DNA of 64,000 bases from Fonsecaea monophora. Lineage: Eukaryota > Ascomycota > Eurotiomycetes > Chaetothyriales > Herpotrichiellaceae. Under the pieces are notes generated by a model, which was not told the origin of the DNA, ran no database searches, and saw only the letters and a program-made list of their open reading frames with translations. Position 1 is the first letter of the stretch; each line of letters begins with the position of its first letter. Both the position numbers and the translations under genes were made by a program. The stretch is taken from positions 186,001-250,000 of the forward strand of contig NW_019173932.1 of assembly GCF_001642475.1 (NCBI RefSeq), written 5' to 3'. Below, one piece after another: positions 43,003 through 53,391 of the stretch.

Positions 43003-45795
43003 TTATGCCACGGGTCGTGCCATGGGCTGGATGATACCCTGCTTGATCAACACCCGCGGCTTCGTGCTGTCCTGGAACGTGGTCTTTGTCGTCCATTCAG
43101 GTCCCAAGGGCAGGCGCAGCGATCGTTCATACTGTTGTCGTGACTCGAATGGATGGGGTAGCTCGCTGGCCAAATATTTGCCGTTCTTCTTGACACGCTT
43201 TTCATTGATGATGACCTTTTCCAGCTTGGAGTCTTGTCGCTTTTCTTGGGCAACACCCTTGACCGTCGTAACGAACCGTCCCCGGGCTCTTTTCTGTGCT
43301 TTCTTGCTGATACCCTCTCCTGCCCAACTTCCCCAGCCAGGAAGGGTGTTGTCAACCACTTGGTCTCCTTCTTCCTCCACTACTTCTCTCTTTTCTTTGG
43401 CAAACTCCTGCTGAATTTCATCCGAGCCCGTAAAAATCGCTTGTGCAAGAGCGACTCTGTCATCTGGCTCATTTTCTGATTCGGATGGAACAATTGCATC
43501 GTCGAGGTGGCTCTGTGGCACCCGCGCCACCTTTTTGATCGAGTATCCATCGTCTCCGGCTACGCTATGTAAAGGATCCTGGCGTGACAGGTTGTCATTG
43601 GAGTTTAGTCTTGCCATCTGCTTTGCTGCGCCGGGGCGCTTCAACGACGGTTTTGATTTGATTTCTTGGTTTGCGGGTGCGGTGAGCGGTCGTGCGTCGC
43701 CGTCCATTCCTCCTATTTCGTCTTGAGCTCTTGAATCTTCAACCTCAGCCTCTGAGTCACGTTCCTCAAACTCACTCTTAGAAACGTGAACTTGAGGCTT
43801 CAGAGGAAGATCTCGGTTGCCCACTCCAAACTTTTGACGTCCCACTGGGGTTTCATGATCGAGATGCCTCTCGCCGACCGATCTCCCTTCGTCGCCATGC
43901 AGACTTCGTCTTAGGTTGCGAATCTCTTCCTCATTGGCAGCTTTCCTCGCAGCTTCTGCCTTTTTCATAAACGCCATCGAGCCGAGTCTCGTCTCGAACG
44001 CATCGACTTGATCGCGTTCGACATCATCGAGCTTCATCTCTAGCCTCTCTTTTTCGTCATCGGAGCCAGAGAACCCTTCGAAGCCGGAAGACTCTGAATC
44101 AGACACGTCTGACCCTGCGCTCGCCTTGCCTGCAACTCGCCTGCGAAGTTCTTCATCGCGCCTTGCAAGGTCAGTGACTCCGTGTCTGGCATCCTCATCC
44201 CACGCTGCCCTGCCTGTTGTCTTGACGCTTTTGGCCCATTTGCTCTCCCTGTGACGCGCTCCCATTCGTTCCTCAGCACGCCGGCGCTCATTCTTTTCTC
44301 TTTCTTCGTCCGAATCGATTAAGCCCTGCGCTGCTAGCAGCTTTCGATTCTCTTGATTCATATTCTCGCGTTCTTTGCGATGGACGCGCCGATATGCCTT
44401 GCTTTTGATCTTCTTGATCCGTCGTGCACGGATCTCCTCACGAAACATGAGATCCCGCATCCGCCGCAGTTCTGCTCTACGAGCTTGGACTTCCGCCAGC
44501 GGCATTTGCTTCTCCTGCAGTTCCTCGAAGGCATTTTCTTGAGCTTCCTGGGCTCTGCTAGCGTTTGAATGCATCCCACTTTCCATCATGATTTGGTGGA
44601 TCGTTAATTCGAGCGAATTCATAGGCTCTGCAGTCGAGGTCGGTCCCAATTGCTTATTGCTCAACATACCAGCTGCTGCAGCATCAACAAGGGGGAATGA
44701 AAGGTGCTCTGCGCGTCGGTTTTGCTTGACACTTTCAATCCACTTGCCCAACTCCTTTTTCGTCTCTTCGTATGCTGCAGAACGATCAAGACGATCCTGC
44801 TGCCTTTTCGCCAGAGGCGGGGCAAGTTTTCCCGGAATCCCCGCTGTGTAGGCTTCATTGCCCCGGCCCTCGCTGCTCTGTAAGATTTTCAGAGATTGTC
44901 TTTGACGAGGGTCTTTGATATATTGTAGAAGCTCACTGGGTGAGATTTTCGCAGTGCTGAGGCCAAATTGAGAGGGCATATTTGGGAGGTTTAGACGATG
45001 TCGACGTTTGATTGTAGCCTGGCTCTTGTCTCCATCTGATAGCCCTTCCACAAAATTCTGGAGCCTAGAATGATCGCCTTCGTCTTCTGAAAATGACAAT
45101 TCAGACTCGTCGTCTGATTCCTCGTTGTCACCGAGTTCAGACAGGGAGTCTTCGACTTCATGGTGATCATTGTCGGTGAGCTGCACCCCGGATTTTGGAC
45201 GCCTTTTCGAAATTTTGTCTTGATCCTGGTCGTCCATATCCCAGGCCGTGGCCAAGTCCACAGCCTCATCCCCAAAGTCATCATCTGGTTCGTCGTCGCT
45301 ATTCTCGCTCTCTTCCTGCGCGTTATCCCCTTCATCGAGGTCGACTCGAGGTTTCATGGAAGACCCCTCGTCCCGCCGCTTGGGCTCCGAGGATGTTGTA
45401 GTGCTTCCGCGAAATGTGAAGTCGGCAAACTTTTCTTCGTCGCTTGCGCCAAATGCGTCTTCGCTGTCAATGTCACTGTCCTCATCGTCCTCATTTATAC
45501 CAAGATGCCATCTATTGCCCTCGAGGTCCGAACCTTCCTCTTCAAGCTCATCGGCAGCCGTGGTAGCAAGTTTCCTCCTCTTGGACGAGCGCTCGTCTGC
45601 GTCTGTCCTCCCGTGTGGGTCTTCAGAGTCATCGTCGACCTGCCCGAGCCGATGTTGTCGAATCTTAATCTCGTCGGGATGTTCTCGCTCCGCAATTTCC
45701 AATGCGTTCAGTCCGCGGTTTCCGGTAGGCTTCCTCTTAGCGGCGGTATACGACCTGGGGGCATGAGGTGGCCTCCCGTGCGCCTGGCGAGGCAT
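43003..45795 (-). CDS. utp14: Utp14, U3 snoRNP / SSU processome subunit
   Basis: Intron-free 930-residue protein starting MPRQAHGRPPHAPRSY at ATG 45795; the frame is open for 87 more codons upstream but that part is compositionally odd and includes likely leader. Utp14 marks: RGLNALEIAEREHPDEI, long acidic stretches, the SPSELLQYIKDPRQRQ region, APPLAKRQQDRLDRSAAYEETKKELGKW, the KKIKSKAYRRVHRKE basic motif, and the C-terminal GWGSWAGEGISKK with KGVAQEKRQDSKLEKVIINEK. Utp14 activates the helicase Dhr1 during early 18S rRNA processing in the nucleolus. Coiled, charged segments match the family and no breaks are seen. Confidence 0.95.
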   Translation of the reverse strand: MPRQAHGRPPHAPRSYTAAKRKPTGNRGLNALEIAEREHPDEIKIRQHRLGQVDDDSEDPHGRTDADERSSKRRKLATTAADELEEEGSDLEGNRWHLGINEDDEDSDIDSEDAFGASDEEKFADFTFRGSTTTSSEPKRRDEGSSMKPRVDLDEGDNAQEESENSDDEPDDDFGDEAVDLATAWDMDDQDQDKISKRRPKSGVQLTDNDHHEVEDSLSELGDNEESDDESELSFSEDEGDHSRLQNFVEGLSDGDKSQATIKRRHRLNLPNMPSQFGLSTAKISPSELLQYIKDPRQRQSLKILQSSEGRGNEAYTAGIPGKLAPPLAKRQQDRLDRSAAYEETKKELGKWIESVKQNRRAEHLSFPLVDAAAAGMLSNKQLGPTSTAEPMNSLELTIHQIMMESGMHSNASRAQEAQENAFEELQEKQMPLAEVQARRAELRRMRDLMFREEIRARRIKKIKSKAYRRVHRKERENMNQENRKLLAAQGLIDSDEEREKNERRRAEERMGARHRESKWAKSVKTTGRAAWDEDARHGVTDLARRDEELRRRVAGKASAGSDVSDSESSGFEGFSGSDDEKERLEMKLDDVERDQVDAFETRLGSMAFMKKAEAARKAANEEEIRNLRRSLHGDEGRSVGERHLDHETPVGRQKFGVGNRDLPLKPQVHVSKSEFEERDSEAEVEDSRAQDEIGGMDGDARPLTAPANQEIKSKPSLKRPGAAKQMARLNSNDNLSRQDPLHSVAGDDGYSIKKVARVPQSHLDDAIVPSESENEPDDRVALAQAIFTGSDEIQQEFAKEKREVVEEEGDQVVDNTLPGWGSWAGEGISKKAQKRARGRFVTTVKGVAQEKRQDSKLEKVIINEKRVKKNGKYLASELPHPFESRQQYERSLRLPLGPEWTTKTTFQDSTKPRVLIKQGIIQPMARPVA

Positions 45796-46702
45796 TGTGA
45801 TGTTGGAATTGGATAGCTTGGAGTCACTGGGAGTGATTGCGGGTCGTGGTGTTGTGCACAGGAAAATATAATCATGAACGCGGAGATAATGATTTTTTAG
45901 TGCGGGGATAACAGCCCTTGGCGACCATCCTAAAAGGGGCCGTGGAGCTGCCAAGGCCGCGAGGCTACGAGGCTGGGGAGAGGAAGGGGGTGAGCGATGA
46001 GCCCCAGCTGTCATATCTCTCACAGCTAATCGTCCCGTGGATCGATGAGTTGACACAGACCTTCCCTCAATAAGTATCTCCTACTGCCGTCGGAATATGT
46101 TCGGCTCTAGTCCGATGAATTGTCGCCGTTCGGAATGTGTGGTCGCCAGTGGTCGCCAGATTTTGACACAACAGAAAGCCCTGGATGTCTCGGACAAAGG
46201 GGATATGTCACCTTCAGAAATTTGCAACCATATTAACAGTATGGTGAGGGAATGGAGGGGGCTACCCGATACAATGCCACTTGACATATCGTCCGTTCCC
46301 GGGGAGGAATGTGCCAAGTTCAGAGCACAGATCTCAATGACAGTAAGGTCCACAAGTTCTTAGTCCAGGACCTACCTTTGTACCGTGTGTTCGCTCAGGA
46401 GCTTTGATGCCCGCGACACTCGCGTTACATTGATGTTTGCAGCCAAATCCTCGGCGAGGGTATAGAGGGAGGTTGGGCCTCGATTCTGCTCGAAGAATGC
46501 TACCGGATTGTATCTTCTACAACAAAGGCGGTCTGGAAACTTGAATACCTGTCGTTTGCGGAACTCGATTCTGCCTTTGAGGCGGACGCCGAGAGTCTCT
46601 CCAACACTCTGTTCACCTAGCTGCGACTATAAATTCCCGGAATCCCTGTCCTCTGCTGCTTGTTACTCTCCCTCTCCATCCTTTCTTCGGATAGCTATCA
46701 CG
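45796..46702. other. Upstream regions of Utp14 and APH-like gene
   Basis: About 900 bp between divergently transcribed genes. A plus-strand frame at 46097-46363 looks mildly coding (SPSEICNHINSMVREWRG) but matches nothing I know. Otherwise it is presumed promoter sequence. Confidence 0.4.
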
Positions 46703-47921
46703 ATGATCGATTGGTACTGTGAAGACGGGAACGAACCCGTCGAACACGACTATACCCATCCAGAAGCGCCACTATGACAACATCAGGGCCGATGTCCCCA
46801 AAGAATGGCAAGAAGTCGGATGGGATATACGCAGCGGAAAGGATCCGCCAGTTGAGTTATGCTGGGCCTGTGGCTGGACTACGTACGAGCAAGACTGCAG
46901 TAGCTATTCACCGCGGGTCAGAATTATGCACGCTCGTTTCAACAAGGGGTTCTGGGCAATTGGATCCAGGTGGCTACTCAGGGATGAGACAAACGACCAC
47001 ACACGCGGGAATGAATACATGACATGGAAGTTTCTCAAAGAACAACCGGGTCTGAATATCCCTTTGGTGGAAGAGATGATACCCTTGAGTAAACCTCAAG
47101 ATCCCCTACAATTCACACTCGTGTCTCGAGCCCAGGGGAAGATGCTAAGTTCAGTCTGGGCCAAATTATCTCCTGAACAGAAAGCAGGCTACAGGGATCA
47201 AATGGTGACCATTCTCAAACAATTGCGACAATTCACCGCCCCTTATCCCCAAAAGGTCAATGGCGACAAACTCCATGATGCTCTCATCGCCGCCTGCCCG
47301 GGCTGTGATCCTCCCAGCTGTTTCAAAGTGGGACGCACGGACGAGGAGTGGCTAGAGGACATTTCGGAAACTGTCCGTGGCGGGCTTTCCTATATTTGGA
47401 GGACCAAAGACGAGAAAGTGATTGAAGAGAAGCTTCAGAAGCTAGAAGACGACTTTCCAAGAGGAGGGCCGTATGTGCTGACCCATGGGGATTTGGCCCT
47501 GTGTAATATCATGGTCAAGGACGACAAGATCATTGCGATTATCGACTGGGAAAAGTCTGGGTACTTTCCTTGGTGGGCAGAGAAGTATTTCTCTCGAAGC
47601 TGGACTTTGGATGACCAGCGTGAACTTTTTGAAGGTGTTTGGGAGAGGGTTGCTCCAGAGTTGGCGGATGGTCCTGCCTGGGAGGCCCTGGTTGATCCAG
47701 TACATAAGATCAGAAGAGCCGTTCTCAACTGCAAAACTACCCACAAACCCCCTCTCCCTCCGCTTTATCGTGGGCCTTTCTGCAAATGCCGCCCTTGGGG
47801 CCAGCTACTCCGATCCCGAGATCGTGGAGCCGAGAATGTGCATGAGGTGGTGGAGTGGAGGAACAGCTGCACCCCAGGGTCGAGCTCCACCGGTGGCCTT
47901 GACCGCACTGAGACAGAATAG
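46703..47921 (+). pseudogene. APH-fold (aminoglycoside phosphotransferase family) protein gene with a +1 frame break
   Basis: ATG 46703 opens MIDWYCEDGNEPVEHDYTHPEAPL and hits TGA at 46775-46777. The continuation DNIRADVPKEWQEVGWD lies in the +1 frame from 46776 and runs open to 47921, about 400 residues overall. Kinase-like marks are intact: LTHGDLALCNIMVKDD (catalytic loop), then IAIIDWEKSGYFPWWAE (metal-binding Asp). A C-terminal GPFCKCRPWGQ matches a fungal subgroup whose substrates are unknown; antibiotic resistance is not implied. There is no ATG in the main frame before the conserved part, and no GT-AG pair to form an intron. Options are an indel (real or in the assembly) or programmed +1 slippage at CTA-TGA-C. 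Confidence 0.75.
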
Positions 47922-48370
47922 GAGGAATATCAACGGCCAGGAAACGCCAGGTGCAAGAGAGGTCTTGGTGCGAGGGGGATGACATCGCAAATCCTCGTCT
48001 CAGCAGGGAAGGGATTGTATGCAGAGTAGGAGTTTGAATGTTCAGCAACATTGTCGGGTAACCTTGAGAGATTCTCGTAACAGATTGTCCTCTTTGCCTG
48101 CTCTCCTTTTCCGATAATCCCTAAGTCACAATCGCCTTCTCCTCCCATCATGCATCTCGTGGTTGGTCAAGCAATATCCGCATAGAATTCGCCATCGCCA
48201 TCCTTCATCCTCCATCACCATGGTCCATCACCACCCTCAATCTCTCATCGTGTTGCATATTGCGTGGTGATCGCAACATCCAGCTGATCTCCCCATATCA
48301 AATCTTATGCCAGACCAAGGTTCCTGTGGACTCCAGAGTAAGTTGAAATTCAACCAAAATAAATCGGAGG
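47922..48370. other. Intergenic region after APH-like gene
   Basis: About 450 bp without a supportable gene; contains a CATCACC/CATCC-rich stretch at about 48195-48240. Confidence 0.45.
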
Positions 48371-48830
48371 GTTAATACTGACCAGAAACCATGGTGTCAC
48401 GTGCCAAAATTCGGTCCACCGAGCTGAAGAACAGGTCCTTGCAATCTTGATCGCCATCGGTCCAGTCGAGGATTTGCAGACGTTTTGGGCTATTCGATGG
48501 GGTTGCGTAGACGCAGAACTTCTTCTCCATTCGTCCTGGGTCATCTGTCACCGGCATCTGGATCAACAGTAGCTGTTCCTCATCATCGCCCACGAAGATG
48601 GCAGCTCGGGTACCGCCGTCGAGTGATTCAAAGGCTGCATGGAAAGAGGATTTTGGAGAGCGGTGGTAGATAGGAGCCTTGCTGCCAAAGGCATAGAAGT
48701 CCCATTAGAGCTTCTCCTGGTCGTCGGTCAGCGTTGGCAAAGTCAACCCCTCGCAGACGTTGCATGTTGTTGATAATCCAGCGTTCTGATTCGAACAGAA
48801 GAGACACTTTCTGCGTACGAATGAAGCCAT
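48371..48830 (-). pseudogene. Zinc-finger (C-x2-C-x9-C-x2-C) protein gene with in-frame stop
   Basis: Minus strand from ATG 48830: MASFVRRKCLFCSNQN, then TTCNVCEG, a C-x2-C...C-x2-C pattern like RanBP2-type zinc fingers. The frame reads to EKL, then TAA at 48705-48707, and stays open in the same frame afterwards for about 110 codons (WDFYAFGSKAPIYHRSPK, LDGGTRAAIFVGDDEEQ, LQILDWTDGDQDCKDLFF) to a GTCAGT donor-like site near 48381. No splice pair removes the stop. It looks like a gene disabled by one nonsense change. The family is not recognised. Confidence 0.5.
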
Positions 48831-48950
48831 TGGGTGGGATCGTAAATGACGTATTTGGTGTGCTATTTCCAAGCAATGAACAGGGTGCGAAGAAGTCGGT
48901 GGATTCAGATCCAATAAACAAATTTGTGGAAATTTCAGAAGTGAGATGGC

Positions 48951-49277
48951 TCAATTATCGTGATTTGCTGGCTTTATCAAGGCGCTGTCTTCAATATGGT
49001 CTTTTGTTTCCTGGATCCTCCACCTGGCCAAAGAAGCCCAGCAAACAATTGCCTTGCGACAATCCTCAGGCGGTCGTAACGCAAACATGTAGAAAGCCAT
49101 TTTCAACCTCAACAATCCCCGTCTAAAAGGATCAATGCAGAGGATGGGGATATATGGGCCGTCAAACTGACAGGGCAAGATGCAGACTCCCGTGGGAGTG
49201 GCTGTGTTAACTGTGGTTGAGGTGCCATGCGGCTTTGTTTTCTCCTGCAAGAAACCTTGAAGCAAGCGCCGACTCAT
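48951..49277 (-). CDS. Hypothetical protein fragment
   Basis: A 108-codon minus-strand frame with even composition (GVCILPCQFDGPYIPILCID, then RLKMAFYMFALRPPEDCRKA and ASLARWRIQETKDHIEDS). It may be an upstream exon of the zinc-finger gene or a separate decayed gene. I do not recognise it and cannot fix its ends. Confidence 0.25.
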   Translation of the reverse strand: MSRRLLQGFLQEKTKPHGTSTTVNTATPTGVCILPCQFDGPYIPILCIDPFRRGLLRLKMAFYMFALRPPEDCRKAIVCWASLARWRIQETKDHIEDSALIKPANHDN

Positions 49278-50617
49278 TGCTCTTCACTAACTCTTTTGCA
49301 TAGCAGCAAGCAGATGGTTCCCGTTCCGTCTGCAATGTTAGCTGCCATAATGTCTTTATTGTCACTGCGCAGTGGCATAGATCCGTTCGGCCGCTTGCGG
49401 GGGAAACGGATGGCAGATTCCGGTCAGAGGAGCAAAGCGTACAGTGTGACGGCGAATGAAGAAGTGGATGTCACCATGACCGCTGCAAGAGCCGCTATGC
49501 CTTTGATGTCGTCTACTGTCCTCTGGAGATGGAGAGTCAGAACTATCAAACACCTGTAGAGGGAGGGCAGCTGGCGATCCTTGTGCGTCACTGCGCAATC
49601 AGGCGGTGCTGACATCGTCAAGAAGCTCGGTAGGCAGTAGTCTTCACCAAAGCTGGCAGTAAGTCCGCGAACATTCGAGAGCTAGCCTTGCGAGTTGGTT
49701 GCTCGATCGATGTTCATAAAGGTCGCTGTACCAAGTCGCGAAAGTCTTTGAAATGCCTCATAGCCGGGCGCTGTGAGCCGTTGTGATAGCATCGCCCTGT
49801 CTGCCAACAGCCCCTGATGAATGGTTGAATGTATCCTCCACCTCAAGATTCCGCGTTTGAAACCCCTTATTGGTGTGAGGGCGGCATGTAGTCGGTGCCA
49901 AATCAGGAGAACCGAAAAGTTGAAGTCAGTGTGAGTTTTTCGGGTGGTGCGTGTAAAACGCGCTAAGGGCGACGCGACAAATGGGACAAATGGGACAAAT
50001 CGAGCCAGAAGTAGAAGCAGCGGCCAATTCCCCCGCTCCACACTTCACTTGCTGCTGGAGACGTGATTCAATTTCGACTGCGCCCATTTCTTTCCTGGCG
50101 AACAGACGACCGACAACCTGCGCAAACCGCCTGACCAACTCTCAGACCACAGTTTGCAGCTTTTGACTGTGTATCCCACAACTACAGCAAAAGACTGCCA
50201 CCGCAACTCCATCCGGTCTGTGTCCATGCGAAACATTCCCTTGCTGGTCGGCGCCGAGAAACCCTTCGACCATCCTTCCCGCGATACACACTAGCTTCAC
50301 CGATATTGAACTTCAAAGGTCGACCCGGCACCGTCCTCATTGCTCTACCTACTGCCTCGACACTGGATCGCGTTTGATCGAGTTTGGATCCTTCGGTGAG
50401 CTGAATCTTGTACCCAGTCCCGCCAGAAGAGGAAAAAAAAGTAGTGCGAGGGGAAAAGCTACCTGGTAAAGGATCTCCTTTATCATTGAAAAGGAAGAAC
50501 ATTCCCCACAACAGGCTGGACAGCGCTGCGTGCGCACCCGACATGCGCTGACACGCAGTCCACATACCTATACCCGACCAGTTCACCGGGTCCGATTTCT
50601 TCTGACTCTTGTCGATA
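49278..50617. other. Gene-poor stretch upstream of the APSES gene
   Basis: About 1.3 kb. A minus-strand frame at 49424-49621 could encode one hydrophobic helix but has no family likeness. The right part should contain the promoter and leader of the Mbp1-like gene. Confidence 0.45.
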
Positions 50618-53391
50618 ATGATGGCATCGGGAGGCATTCATTCAGGAGTCTATGCGCAACCCCCTCCACCTTTCCCTCAGCACGGCCATTCCACCTCTAT
50701 GAACCCAAATTTTCCCCAACAACCTCCGCCCATGGGCCCGTTTGAAGGCCAGTCGATAGGCTCTACACCAGCACCCACTCCTCCACCCCCCAGACCTGCA
50801 TCTCAGCACCAACATCAGCAAGGTTTATCCGCGCAGCAACAGATGGTGTATAGTATGAACGGAACTGCATCCATGACCAATGGAGGGATGATGGCACCGC
50901 CCAATAGCTTCGGTACTTACTCGGAAGCGAATGCGTTCGCGCAACCCGACTACTATGCGAACGGGCTCAAGCCACAGATATACACTGCCGTCTACTCCAA
51001 TGTGTCGGTTTTCGAGATGGAAGTCAACGGAGTAGCTGTCATGCGACGCCGAGCAGACTCTTGGCTGAACGCGACCCAGATTCTCAAGGTGGCGGGGGTG
51101 GACAAGGGCAAAAGAACGAAGGTGCTCGAAAAGGAAATCTCGGGTGAGCATGAAAAGGTCCAAGGTGGCTATGGAAAGTATCAGGGCACTTGGGTCAACT
51201 ACCAGCGCGGTCGAGAATTTTGCAGACAGTATGGTGTCGAGCAACTGCTCCTACCACTGTTAGAGTATGACATTAATTCGGATGGTATGCCTGGAGTCTC
51301 CCAGGGCATCGAGACGCCCACTAAGGAACAAGCCATGGCAGCCCAGAGAAAGCGAATGTATGGTGGCGACAGCCGCGGGGGCGGGCATCCGACTGGGGGC
51401 ACCTTTTTCAAAAGCATGTCCAGTACCGCAGCAAACGCTATTCATGCCTTGAATAGAACGAGGCTCGACTCTCCCAATATGGAGGGACGACGCTCCATCG
51501 GCCCCAGAAAACAGTCCCAATCATTTGGCTATAGCCAGGAGACCATGTATGCCAGCCAACAGAGCATACCGAGTATGACGAGCCAGGATAGTTTCGGCAC
51601 AAACGGAGGGATCATGAGCCAAGGTGCGAGCTTCGTGGATTTCCCTACGACAGATTCGCAGGAGCCGCCGCGCAAACGCGTTCGACCTTCACCACAGTCA
51701 TCATTCCTGTACGATGGCGCTATAGATCTCAGCATGCAGGACAGTGTCCCTACAGAGCCGAACGTTTCATTTTTTTCTCAATCAGGGCAAGCTTTTATCT
51801 CTGCGGATCCGCTGCCTTATGGCCTGGAGCCACTTCCTCACCCATCTGGACCTTTGGAGGAGCAAAAGAAGGAACTCTTACTCGACCTTTTCATCGACCC
51901 TTCACGAACAGATTTTGACGACCATGCAGCTTTTTTGCGGTTGAGCGGCGATGAGTATGAGGTGCCTATCGATGGCTCATCTAATACTGCGTTGCACTGG
52001 GCGGCCACGTTAGGTCGAATTGCTCTCGTTCGAAAGTTGCTCGAGAAGGGATTCAATATGAGGCGAGCAAACAGCGGCGGCGAAACAGCATTGATCGCTG
52101 CGTGCCAGGCGAGAAACAATCTCGATCAGGGTTCTTTCCCTGCTCTGCTGGAGCTTCTCGGTCCGAGCATCGAAGTTAGAGACGGACGTGGGCGGACAAT
52201 GCTCCATCACATCGCCGTTGCCTCTGCGATAAAGGGAAGGGCTGCAGTCGGGAAGTACTACCTCGAGTCTCTTCTCGAGTATGTGATTCGACAAGGCACA
52301 TCGTCAAAATCAAGCACGCAGTTTGATGCGACGGGTGGACTCAATAAGCTGAGCCAGACAAACCCCATGACACTAGCGAGATTCATGTCGGAGATTGTCA
52401 ACGCACAAGACAAAACAGGAGATACAGCTTTGAATTTGGCAGCAAGGACAAGCACGACTACTATCATTGATCAGTTGGTTGAGGTCGGTGCAGATCCGCA
52501 CATCAGCAACCGTGGTGGCTTGTCTCCGGCAGATTTTGGGGTGGGTGGCGGACCGGTCAACTCCCACATGTTTGACCAAACGTTTGCAGCGTTCGATCAG
52601 CCTTCGGTGGCGAACGGGTCAACACAGAAATCCTTCGAAGAGGCTCAAGAAGGACTCATGGCCTGTAAGTAATGTGGCACCAAGTATGTTCTGTGATGCT
52701 AATGGTAACAGCGATACGAGAAGTTCTCGCTCAATCCGAGGCCGACTTTGCAGCTGAGATGAAGGAAAGGAAGGAAATCCTAGACAAAACCAATGCCGCG
52801 TTGAAGGAGTCGGGCAATTCGCTCGCAGAGGAGCGGCGGCGGCTAGAAGAAAATCAAGCCAAAGTGCGGGAAAAAGACGAGTTAGAGCAGAAAATCAGCA
52901 ATCTACGTCGAGCGGCAGCCAAACTTCGCACCGAGCTGAGCGATGCCAATCCGCTCAACACGATTCAAGACAACGTTATGGTCGGAGAAGCGGATAGAGG
53001 CCTCGACCTTGAGGGACAACTGCCGCTCGTGACACAGTTCTTCCCTGATGGCGAAGTCGACGCTGGCCTGATATCATTGACACCGGAGCAACTCAACCTC
53101 TTGGGCAGCCTTGAAAGAGCGGAGGTGGTGTCGGGGCGTGTTCAGGTGTATCAGCGACACAACCAACAATTGGAGCAGACGGCCAAGGTGCTCAAAGCCC
53201 ACAGTGTGGAGCTCGAAGCACGGTACAAGAAAATTGTGAGCCTGTGTACGGGCGCCGATGAAGATAAGGTTGACGCCTTACTGGACGGACTCGTGCAAGC
53301 GGTTATAAGCGAGCAGAAGGATATGAGCAACAATTCGCAGCTAGGCCGAGTACGGGACTTTTTGAGGATGGTGCAAGGGTCTCAAAATTAG
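50618..53391 (+). CDS. mbp1: APSES transcription factor, Mbp1/Res-type (MBF subunit)
   Basis: About 908 residues; exons 50618-52664 and 52712-53391 with a 47-bp intron (GCCT/GTAAGT). The start is one of two adjacent ATGs (50618 or 50621). A Pro/Gln/His-rich N-terminus precedes the APSES/KilA-N DNA-binding domain at about residues 118-225 (YTAVYSNVSVFEMEVNGVAV, RRADSWLNATQILKVAGVDK, GTWVNYQRGREFCRQYGVEQ). Ankyrin repeats lie at about 450-640 (NTALHWAATLGRIALVRKLL; GDTALNLAARTSTTTIIDQL). A coiled coil follows at 700-760 and a Swi6/Mbp1-type C-terminal domain at the end. In fungi this factor binds MCB boxes (ACGCGT) and drives G1/S genes with Swi6/Res partners. Confidence 0.92.

Noticed and set aside
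46703..47921. Antibiotic resistance gene (aminoglycoside phosphotransferase)
   Set aside because: The fold is shared by many fungal kinases of unknown substrate; nothing in sequence ties it to antibiotics.
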